Shown: piece by piece, positions 58,246 to 64,000 of the stretch
Position numbering within the stretch: position 1 is the first letter of the stretch
Layout: every line of letters begins with the position of its first letter
Assembly (NCBI RefSeq): GCF_012933445.1
Contig: NZ_JABBNC010000008.1
Location: forward strand, 124,001-188,000
Direction of reading: 5' to 3'
Source: Actinoplanes sp. TBRC 11911
GTDB lineage: Bacteria > Actinomycetota > Actinomycetes > Mycobacteriales > Micromonosporaceae
Length of the DNA stretch: 64,000 nt
Notes under the pieces: generated by a model
Databases searched by the model: none
Told to the model about the DNA's origin: nothing
The model's input: only the letters and a program-made list of their open reading frames with translations
Program-made: the position numbers and the translations under genes

Positions 58246-58842
58246 GTGAAGGGACAGATCGTCTATTCCCCGGCGGGGGACGAGATCGTACTGGCGGACA
58301 TCGGGATCACCCAGCTGCTGGACAACGACGTCGTACGGGTCTGGGACGTCTCGCTGGAGCCCGGCGAGACCCATCCGTGGCATCTGCACCACAACCCGTA
58401 CGTGGTGCTCAGCCTGCACGGCTCGGCGTGCCGGATGGACTGGCTGGACGGCAGCGAGCCGCGGTTCCTGAACGAGTACCACGGCGGCGCGGTCTACCGG
58501 CCGATCTCGCCGGTGCATCGGCTGACCAACATCGGCGAGCACTTCTACCAGAACCGCCTGGTCGAGTTGAAGGAGCTGGGTGAGCTGCGCGCCGAGCCGG
58601 CCGAGGTGGGTTCGGGTGCCCGCAGCACCCCCGGCGAACATCCGGGCCCGCGGCTCGCCGACGGCCGGCTTCCGGTCATCGAGCATTCCCACGTACGCGT
58701 GTGGATCGTCGACTCCGGCGGCGAGCTCGACCTCTCGGACCGTCCGCACGTGCTGGCCGGTCCGGAGACGGTCTTCCACCCCGGCGGCCCGCTGACCCTG
58801 CCGCGGCCGGGCGAGTGGTTCGTCGTCGAGCTGACGTACTGA
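58246..58842 (+). CDS. Bicupin-like protein
   Basis: The protein has 198 residues from a GTG preceded by GGAGG. The first cupin half (~30-110) has ETHPWHLHHNPYVVLSLHG with the metal-type HxHH motif. The second half (~135-195) has IEHSHVRVWIVDSGGELDL with one His and PETVFHPGGP. Cupins of this type include dioxygenases, isomerases and ligand binders. It is divergent from the second PIG-L gene, so both may serve one pathway. Confidence 0.85.
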   Translation: MKGQIVYSPAGDEIVLADIGITQLLDNDVVRVWDVSLEPGETHPWHLHHNPYVVLSLHGSACRMDWLDGSEPRFLNEYHGGAVYRPISPVHRLTNIGEHFYQNRLVELKELGELRAEPAEVGSGARSTPGEHPGPRLADGRLPVIEHSHVRVWIVDSGGELDLSDRPHVLAGPETVFHPGGPLTLPRPGEWFVVELTY

Positions 58843-58849
58843 ACGTCAC

Positions 58850-58879
58850 ACCTCTGGCAGAGATATCTCTGCCAGAGGT
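58850..58879. promoter_or_regulatory. Perfect 30-bp palindrome: PadR operator
   Basis: ACCTCTGGCAGAGAT and ATCTCTGCCAGAGGT are exact complements with no spacer, ending 11 bases before the PadR start codon and eight bases after the cupin stop codon. A site this long and perfect, in front of a PadR gene, is best read as its autoregulatory operator. It could also act as a weak terminator for the cupin gene. Confidence 0.75.
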
Positions 58880-58890
58880 ATCGTCGGTTC

Positions 58891-59442
58891 ATGCCCGACG
58901 ACCTGACACCCACCGCGCGGACGATCCTCGGCTTCCTGGCGCTGCATCCGCGCAGTGGCTACGAGATCCGCGAGGCCGCCAAGCGGTCCGTGTCGTTCTT
59001 CTGGGGGCTCAGCGACGGCCAGCTCTATCCGCAGCTCAAGGTGCTCGCCGCGGCCGGTCTGATCGAGGCGGCCGGGGCGAGCGAGGGCCCGCGCGCCAAG
59101 CAGGTCTGGCAGCTCACCGAGTCCGGGCGTGCGGCGTTCCTGCAGTGGCTGCGCGAGCCGTCGGCGCCGCTGCAGACCCGCGACGAGAACCTCGTGAAGA
59201 TCCTCTTCGCCGCCCAGCTCGACCCGGCCGAGGCGCTGCGGCTCGTCGCCGAGCGCCGGGCCAGCTTCCAGTGGTTCCTGGACCACCTGGACACGATCGT
59301 TCCCCGGTCGACGTGGACCGAGGCGGAGCGGTCGTCGTCCGGCCCGACCCCCGATCTCATCCGTGATTACGGCCTCGGCTTCGCCCGGTCGGCGCTCGCC
59401 TGGTGCGACAGCGTCGAGGCCACGCTCAGGAGTAAGTCATGA
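58891..59442 (+). CDS. PadR-family regulator
   Basis: A 183-residue winged-helix regulator of the Vir-type branch. TPTARTILGFLALHPRSGYEIREAAKRSVSFFWGLSDGQLYPQLKVLAAAGLIE is the family DNA-binding domain (~5-75), followed by a C-terminal dimerisation helix bundle (~90-180). A 30-base operator lies upstream. The stop overlaps the hydrolase start by four bases, so it is the first gene of an operon it likely controls. Confidence 0.93.
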   Translation: MPDDLTPTARTILGFLALHPRSGYEIREAAKRSVSFFWGLSDGQLYPQLKVLAAAGLIEAAGASEGPRAKQVWQLTESGRAAFLQWLREPSAPLQTRDENLVKILFAAQLDPAEALRLVAERRASFQWFLDHLDTIVPRSTWTEAERSSSGPTPDLIRDYGLGFARSALAWCDSVEATLRSKS

Positions 59443-60725
59443 TTCGCGTTCTGCTTGTGCTGTCCGGGTTCGTCTCGGTCGTCAACGGAGTGTTCGAGCT
59501 CGGTCCGGAGGCCCGGGGCGCGGTCCACGCGGTCGGCGTCGCGCTGATCGCCGTCGGCCTGGCCACCTGGTTTCTCGTGTGGCGGCTGGGCCGGCCGGTC
59601 GCCCACCCAGTCCGCGTGATGCTGGCCCTCACGGTCGCGATCGCCGCGGTGCGCGTCTGGCAGTACGAGCTGCTGCACACCCCGGCGATCCTGGCCGCGG
59701 TGATCCTGCCGCTCATCGTGTTACTGCGCGTGCGCAAGGCGAAGCCCCGGGCCGTCGCCGGCTTCACCGCCGTCGCCGTCACGATCGCGGCCCTGGCCGT
59801 GGTGACCGGCGCGGGCGCCGCGCTCGCTTTCTGGCCGTGCGATTTCCCGCCGCCCACCACGAGCGGCCTCAACCAGGATCAGGTCTCGGCCGAGCCGGCC
59901 GCCCGGCCCACCGGTTACCTCACCGCGACCGACGGCGCGAAACTGGCCTACTTCGCGGACGTGCCCACGGATCCGGTGGCGTCGCTGGTGTTCTACCACG
60001 GCTCCGGGGCGAACAGCTCGGCCGGATATCTCGGGCTGGGCCGCGAGCTCGCCGCCGGCTACCACGTCGCGACGTACCTGATTGACATGCGCGGTCACGG
60101 CGACTCCGACGGGCTGCGCGGGGACGCGCCGAATCAGCAGCAGATGTTCCGCGACACGCAGACCGCCGTCGATTTCGTGAAGCGGCAGCTTCCCCAGGTG
60201 CCCGAGTTCGCCGGCGGGCACTCGGCGGGCGCCGGGCTGGTCCTCAACAGCGCGAGCCGGATCGACGGCGAGGTGGCCGGATACGCCTTCCTGGCCCCGG
60301 ATTTCGGCCTGCGGTCGGGCACCGAGCAGCAGGCCGACGCGTCCAACTTCGCGACCGTCTGCCAGCGGCCGCTCATCGCCGACGTGGTCACCAACGGGCT
60401 GGTCGACGCGCACAAGCCAGCTGTCGGTTTCGCGTACACCGCCGACCAGATCGGCCGGGACGGTCTCGTCGATCGGTACACGCCGACGATGGCGATCGCT
60501 CAGGACCCGTCGGACGCGGCGACGGTGCTCGGGCGTACCGGCAAGCCTGTCGGGGTTTGGATCGGCTCCGCCGATGAGGTCTTCAACCCCGCCAAAGTCC
60601 TTGCGTACGCCCGGAACGCGCCCGATGTCACGACGGCCGAGATCCCCGGGGCCGACCACCTCGGGGTCGTCGACAAAAGCGCGTCCGCCCTCGGCACGTG
60701 GCTGGACCGGCAGGCGCGGCACTAA
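59439..60725 (+). CDS. Alpha/beta hydrolase with N-terminal membrane helices
   Basis: The protein has 428 residues. Four helices (~3-22, 28-48, 56-78, 80-98) plus a fifth near 110-132 precede a hydrolase domain. FYHGSGANSSAGYLGLGREL is the oxyanion loop, DMRGHGDSDGL follows, the Ser elbow is GGHSAGAGLVLNSAS (Ser near 265), WIGSADEVFNP is the acid region and GADHLGVVDKSA carries the catalytic His. It is the second gene of the PadR operon, so it is probably a detoxifying esterase or lipase induced by a small molecule. Confidence 0.87.
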   Translation: MIRVLLVLSGFVSVVNGVFELGPEARGAVHAVGVALIAVGLATWFLVWRLGRPVAHPVRVMLALTVAIAAVRVWQYELLHTPAILAAVILPLIVLLRVRKAKPRAVAGFTAVAVTIAALAVVTGAGAALAFWPCDFPPPTTSGLNQDQVSAEPAARPTGYLTATDGAKLAYFADVPTDPVASLVFYHGSGANSSAGYLGLGRELAAGYHVATYLIDMRGHGDSDGLRGDAPNQQQMFRDTQTAVDFVKRQLPQVPEFAGGHSAGAGLVLNSASRIDGEVAGYAFLAPDFGLRSGTEQQADASNFATVCQRPLIADVVTNGLVDAHKPAVGFAYTADQIGRDGLVDRYTPTMAIAQDPSDAATVLGRTGKPVGVWIGSADEVFNPAKVLAYARNAPDVTTAEIPGADHLGVVDKSASALGTWLDRQARH

Positions 60726-60736
60726 CCGGACCGCCG

Positions 60737-60819
60737 GTGGGGATTCACGCCGGGCCTGGCAGGCGCGAATCCCCACTCGACGGTGACGGACCGGGAGCCC
60801 CGGGGGAAGCTCCCGGTCC
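60737..60819. terminator. Two hairpins between convergent genes
   Basis: GTGGGGATTC pairs with GAATCCCCAC (60737-60746, 60767-60776), and GGACCGGGAGC with GCTCCCGGTCC (60788-60798, 60809-60819). The first suits the hydrolase transcript, and the second lies nine bases from the end of the FAD protein gene. Confidence 0.75.
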
Positions 60820-60827
60820 AGCTTCGG

Positions 60828-62192
60828 TCAGATCTGGTGGTTGGGCTTGAACACAGCGTTCGGGTCGAGCTGCGCCTTCAGCGACCGCAGCCGCTGCCAG
60901 GTCACGTCGTCGAAGCCGGAGCGCGTGTCCCCGGCGCCCTGGTGCAGGCCGAGATAGTGCTTGCCGCGCGAGACGCCCGCACCGACCTCGGACACGAACC
61001 GTTGCGTCTCGGCGGTCAGCGCGGCCTTGGTCTCGGGGTCGAACGCGACGCCGACGCCCAGCAGGTGGTACTGCCCGTCAAGCCACGAGGTGGCACCGCC
61101 GTCGGTGACCGGGCGGGCCAGCGCCCCGCCGAGGTGCCGCAGTTCGGCGGCGAGCAGCGTCGAGCCGGATCCGGGCCCGGCCAGCTCGAGCATCTTGTCC
61201 ACTGCGGACTGCGGCAGCGAGTCGATGAGCTGCGCGACCGCGACGCCGCCCGGGACCGGCCCGTCCGGGTCCAGGTGGATCAGCGGCACCGCGGTGGCCG
61301 GCACCCGGCCCCACGTGTCCAGCTCGGGGCGGAGCTCGCGCAGCGGCGCCAGGATCCGCTCGGCCTGCGCGTCGTCGGCCAGGATCGCGCCGTCGACGAT
61401 GACGAACTGGCGGCCCCTAAACGGCTCCGGGATCTCCGGCATCGGCGGGAACTGCGTGTGCCGGTACGCGCTGGTGACCGTCTCCGGCAGGTCGGCTGTC
61501 CACTCTCGCCACCGCGCCAGCACCTGCGGCGCCTCGGTGAGATCCCAGGCCAGCATTCCCGCGTACGCGTCGGCGAACGGCAACAGGTCGAACTCGATCG
61601 CCGTGACGACACCGAAGTTCCCGCCGCCGCCACGCACCGCCCAGAACAGGTCGCTCTCGTGCTCGGCGTCGGCCCGTACCAGGCTGCCGTCGGCCCGGAC
61701 CAGTTCCACCGCGCGTACGTGGTTGACGGCCAGACCATACCGGCGGGCATACCAGGAGAGGCCGCCGTTGGTGAGGTATCCGACCACGCCCACGTCGCCC
61801 GCCGAGCCGTGCATGCCGGCCAGGTGGTGCGCGGCGGCGGCCTGCACGACGGGCAGCCACACGGCGCCCGCGCCGACGCGCGCGATCCGGGTGTCCGGAC
61901 GGATCTCGATGTCGTCGAGCCGGGACATCCGTACCAGCACGCTGTCGCCGACGTCGCGCAACGGGTACGCGTTGTGCCCGGTGCCCACCGGCGTGACCGT
62001 CAGCCCGTTCTCGGCCGCGGCCCGCACGATCGAGCCGACCTCGTCGGCGTTCTGCGGGAAGGCGACCGCGGCGGCGAGTAGGTCGGTGCTGGCCGCCCAG
62101 ACGGTACGGGCCTCGTCATACCCGTCGTCGCCGGGCAAATACACGGAAGCGGCAGCCTTGCGCAAGGCAGCCGCCGCGTTCTCGTTGCTCAT
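60828..62192 (-). CDS. FAD-linked oxidoreductase, BBE-like
   Basis: A 454-residue PCMH-type flavoprotein. The N-terminal FAD domain has PVGTGHNAYPLRDVGDSVLV, with His73 at the covalent-FAD position, and GSAGDVGVVGYLTNGGLSWYARRYGL. FWAVRGGGGNFGVV lies near 185-198. The C-terminal BBE segment (SRGKHYLGLHQG... LDPNAVFKPNHQI) closes the fold. Members oxidise sugars or alkaloid-like substrates. The second covalent Cys is not evident. It is divergent from the TetR-DUF4863 gene, which probably controls it. Confidence 0.92.
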   Translation of the reverse strand: MSNENAAAALRKAAASVYLPGDDGYDEARTVWAASTDLLAAAVAFPQNADEVGSIVRAAAENGLTVTPVGTGHNAYPLRDVGDSVLVRMSRLDDIEIRPDTRIARVGAGAVWLPVVQAAAAHHLAGMHGSAGDVGVVGYLTNGGLSWYARRYGLAVNHVRAVELVRADGSLVRADAEHESDLFWAVRGGGGNFGVVTAIEFDLLPFADAYAGMLAWDLTEAPQVLARWREWTADLPETVTSAYRHTQFPPMPEIPEPFRGRQFVIVDGAILADDAQAERILAPLRELRPELDTWGRVPATAVPLIHLDPDGPVPGGVAVAQLIDSLPQSAVDKMLELAGPGSGSTLLAAELRHLGGALARPVTDGGATSWLDGQYHLLGVGVAFDPETKAALTAETQRFVSEVGAGVSRGKHYLGLHQGAGDTRSGFDDVTWQRLRSLKAQLDPNAVFKPNHQI

Positions 62193-62277
62193 CTTCGAGA
62201 CTCTCTTGCCGTGATGGGTTGCCGCCCCACCCATGACCGACGGATGCGGCCTCGCTGTGTTCAGCGAAGTGACATAG

Positions 62278-62294
62278 GTCGCTGTTCGTGCGAC
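62278..62294. promoter_or_regulatory. Possible operator between the FAD protein and TetR genes
   Basis: GTCGC-TGTTCGT-GCGAC is a short exact inverted pair, and TCGCTG-TGTT-CAGCGA (62252-62267) a second. They lie 85 bases or so from the FAD-gene start and 20-60 bases from the TetR start. Short GC-rich palindromes arise by chance, so confidence is low. Confidence 0.3.
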
Positions 62295-62312
62295 GCAGTA
62301 CATTGACTAACC

Positions 62313-63350
62313 GTGGTCGAGCAATCGCGCGGGGGGCGGCCCAGGGTTCCGGGGCTGGACGCCGCCATCATGAAGGCGACCCGGCGGCTGCTGGCCCAGC
62401 GCGGGTACGCCCAGGTCACCATCGCCGACGTCGCGACCGAGGCGGGGGTCACCCGGCCCACGATCTACCGGCGGTGGCCGGGCAAACTGCAACTCGTCTC
62501 GGACGCGCTCGAGTTCGGGCTGGCCGCCTCGCAGGCCGCGTTCGCGGAGGCGGAGACGTTCACCGAGCCGTTCGACCGGTTCCGGCAGGCGGTTCAGCAC
62601 ATCGATCCGTGCTTCGTGAACCCGGACGCGCTCGCTCTGCAGGGCAACTTCATGGGTGAAACGGACCGGACGCCCGAGCTCATGGACCTGCTGACGACCC
62701 ACGCGGTCGAGCCGCGCGTCAGCATCCTCGAGAAGCTGCTCCGCGAACTCCAGGACGACGGCGTGATCCGCGCGGACGTCGACTGCCGCACGGTCACGAC
62801 GCTGTGTTTCGGCAGCTTCTTCGGCGCCCATCTGCGCGGCGAGCGGGACCATCGCGCGCTGGACCATCGCACCGCTCTCCTGCGGCACAGCCTGACGGTG
62901 CTCGACGAGATCAAGGACCGTACTCCCGGCAAAGCGGTCGAGGAGTGGTTGAACAGGGCTTACGGACCCGGTTCGGCGACCTATTGGAACCTGGCCGCGG
63001 CGATCACCCGCGGGGTCGAGGACGGCTGGGCCGCCGACGAAGAGGTCGACGGGCCGCATTACCGCCGCAGCCTGATCCTGGAGCCGAGCGCGCAGACCCA
63101 CTACTTCAGCCTCAACGCGGTCTACATCAACAGCCGCGCCGTCCTGCGTGGGCAGCGCCACATGCATCCGTACGGCGAGATCAACCTGATCGTCCCGATC
63201 TCGCCGCGCGCGCAGATCGCCGGGCCGCTCGGGTGGCGCGGCTGCGGCTGGACGGCGCCGGGGCCGGGCAGCGCGCACGCGGCCGAGGTGAAGGACGGCG
63301 CGCTGATCCTGCTGGTCTACCTGCCGGCCGGGCGGGTGTCGTACGGCTGA
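62313..63350 (+). CDS. TetR regulator fused to a DUF4863 (cupin-like) domain
   Basis: The protein has 345 residues, much longer than a TetR (190-220). The N-terminal HTH (~10-60: ATRRLLAQRGYAQVTIADVATEAGVTRPTIYRRWPGK) and TetR ligand helices reach about residue 205. From about 208, AVEEWLNRAYGPGSATYWNL, HYRRSLILEPSAQTHYFSLN, HMHPYGEINLIVPISPRAQI and GWRGCGWTAPGPGSAHAAEV match DUF4863, the family of a p-hydroxylaminobenzoate lyase. The fusion suggests a regulator with built-in ligand sensing or enzymatic activity. The start is GTG. Confidence 0.85.
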   Translation: MVEQSRGGRPRVPGLDAAIMKATRRLLAQRGYAQVTIADVATEAGVTRPTIYRRWPGKLQLVSDALEFGLAASQAAFAEAETFTEPFDRFRQAVQHIDPCFVNPDALALQGNFMGETDRTPELMDLLTTHAVEPRVSILEKLLRELQDDGVIRADVDCRTVTTLCFGSFFGAHLRGERDHRALDHRTALLRHSLTVLDEIKDRTPGKAVEEWLNRAYGPGSATYWNLAAAITRGVEDGWAADEEVDGPHYRRSLILEPSAQTHYFSLNAVYINSRAVLRGQRHMHPYGEINLIVPISPRAQIAGPLGWRGCGWTAPGPGSAHAAEVKDGALILLVYLPAGRVSYG

Positions 63351-63405
63351 GGTCACCCGCGTCACATCCCGGATAACCAGCACGCACCAGGGAAAACGTC
63401 AACTT

Positions 63406-63861
63406 GTGAACGCACGGTTTCTGCGCTCGATGATCGCGCCGCCGCCCGCCACGCACCAGGTGGTGATCCACCGCCCGGTCGACGAGGTGTACGCGTTCTG
63501 CCGCGACCTGACCAACGTGGCCCGCTACGTGGGCGACGTCGACCGCGTCGAGCAGCTGTCGGACAAGGCCTATCGGTGGCACATCACCCCGTACGGACTG
63601 AGCATGACCGTCGTGGTGACCGGGGAGCAGCCGCCGCAACTCCTCCGGTATGCCACGCGCGGCCCGGTGCGCGGCGTCTGGGAATTCCACTTCATCTCCG
63701 ACCGGCCGGGGCTCACGCTGGTCCGCGAGCAGCTGCAGATCCCGCTCGGCGGTCCCGGCCGGCTCGCGCTGGCGCTCGCCGGGAAGTTTCCGGATGCCGA
63801 GGTGCGCGACAACCTCGGCCGCATGAAGACATTGCTCGACCCCGCGAAGGAAACTGAGTGA
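63406..63861 (+). CDS. SRPBCC/polyketide-cyclase-like protein
   Basis: The protein has 151 residues. HQVVIHRPVDEVYAFCRDLTNVARYVGDVDRVEQL and VWEFHFISDRPGLTLVREQLQIPLGGPGRL are the START/Bet-v1-like strands that line a hydrophobic pocket, and the C-terminal helix DNLGRMKTLLDP closes it. It overlaps the next gene by four bases (GTGA). It may bind or cyclise a small hydrophobic molecule. Confidence 0.88.
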   Translation: MNARFLRSMIAPPPATHQVVIHRPVDEVYAFCRDLTNVARYVGDVDRVEQLSDKAYRWHITPYGLSMTVVVTGEQPPQLLRYATRGPVRGVWEFHFISDRPGLTLVREQLQIPLGGPGRLALALAGKFPDAEVRDNLGRMKTLLDPAKETE

Positions 63862-64000
63862 CCGCCGGCCCGATCGTGCACTGGTTCGATTTCATCTGCC
63901 CGTTCTGTTACATCGCCCAGGACCGCAACCGGATCCTGCGGTCGTCCGGCCACAAGCTGGTCGAGTTGCCGTTGCAGATCCATCCCGAGATCGGCCCGGG
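63858..64000 (+). CDS. DsbA-family oxidoreductase, 3' end beyond window
   Basis: The GTG at 63858 overlaps the SRPBCC stop. About 47 residues are visible: TAGPIVHWFDFICPFCYIAQ carries the thioredoxin-fold CPFC active-site pair and the first beta strand of FrnE/DsbA-like proteins. This is usually a ~200-residue 2-hydroxychromene isomerase or disulfide oxidoreductase relative. The gene continues past the window. Confidence 0.8.
   Translation, partial: MTAGPIVHWFDFICPFCYIAQDRNRILRSSGHKLVELPLQIHPEIGP

Noticed and set aside
1..64000. A complete NRPS/PKS biosynthetic gene cluster
   Set aside because: No carrier, condensation or ketosynthase domains were seen. The P450, prenyltransferase and SRPBCC genes are scattered.

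Overview
The window is very GC-rich with strong third-position GC bias, frequent GTG/TTG starts and four-base ATGA/GTGA overlaps. It carries a complete conservon (sensor kinase, Roadblock protein, DUF742 protein, small GTPase), many secreted carbohydrate-active enzymes and many TetR, PadR and GntR regulators. This points to a filamentous actinomycete, most likely Micromonosporaceae (Actinoplanes-like). That placement is inferred from gene content only. No rRNA, tRNA or CRISPR array was recognised.

Layout. 0-6.7 kb: the 5' part of a ChrA chromate transporter, an indole-type prenyltransferase plus tryptophanase pair, a small anchored protein, an FMN reductase, two translationally coupled regulators (GntR-FCD and XRE), and a divergent YbhB-like protein. 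6.7-8.3 kb: a non-coding island bounded by ~275-bp inverted repeats, each with a 30-bp perfect hairpin at its outer end, and containing 52-bp tandem repeats. 8.3-14.7 kb: the conservon operon, a hydrolase, a DUF3040 protein and an NmrA-like protein. 14.8-20.3 kb: a 1625-residue secreted phosphoesterase with three C-terminal carbohydrate-binding modules, and a cell-surface protein. 20.3-21.4 kb: a second repeat island with a MITE-like element. 21.4-40.4 kb: an ABC ATPase, a DUF916/WxL-like surface pair, and a glycan-degrading block (GH43, MGH1-like (alpha/alpha)6 hydrolase, GH54 arabinofuranosidase, GH36-type alpha-galactosidase) suited to arabinose- and galactose-decorated plant polysaccharide. 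Several remnants (phosphotransferase, UTRA regulator, radical SAM) lie among or near these genes. 40.5-50.9 kb: an ABC-2 exporter operon, P450 plus GNAT, a frameshifted DUF402 gene, an NTF2-like protein, and an unrecognised TerB-like/membrane protein pair coupled to a VOC protein, followed by a PIG-L deacetylase. 50.9-51.5 kb: a second, inverted copy of the MITE-like element. 51.5-64 kb: hydrolases with regulators, OsmC, a triple-repeat membrane protein, a haem peroxidase with LysM domains, a second PIG-L, a cupin, a PadR-hydrolase operon with a perfect 30-bp operator, a BBE-type flavoprotein opposite a TetR-DUF4863 fusion, an SRPBCC protein and the start of a DsbA-like protein.

How the genes work together. 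The clearest functional units are the prenyl-indole pair, the conservon, the glycan-degradation block, the three-gene ABC operon and the regulator-plus-target pairs with visible palindromic operators. The most unusual feature is the set of structured intergenic repeats at 6.8-8.3, 20.4-21.4 and 51.0-51.5 kb. They share a hairpin sequence and a MITE-like element that has 17-bp terminal inverted repeats, 10-bp flanking direct repeats and a recognisable empty site.
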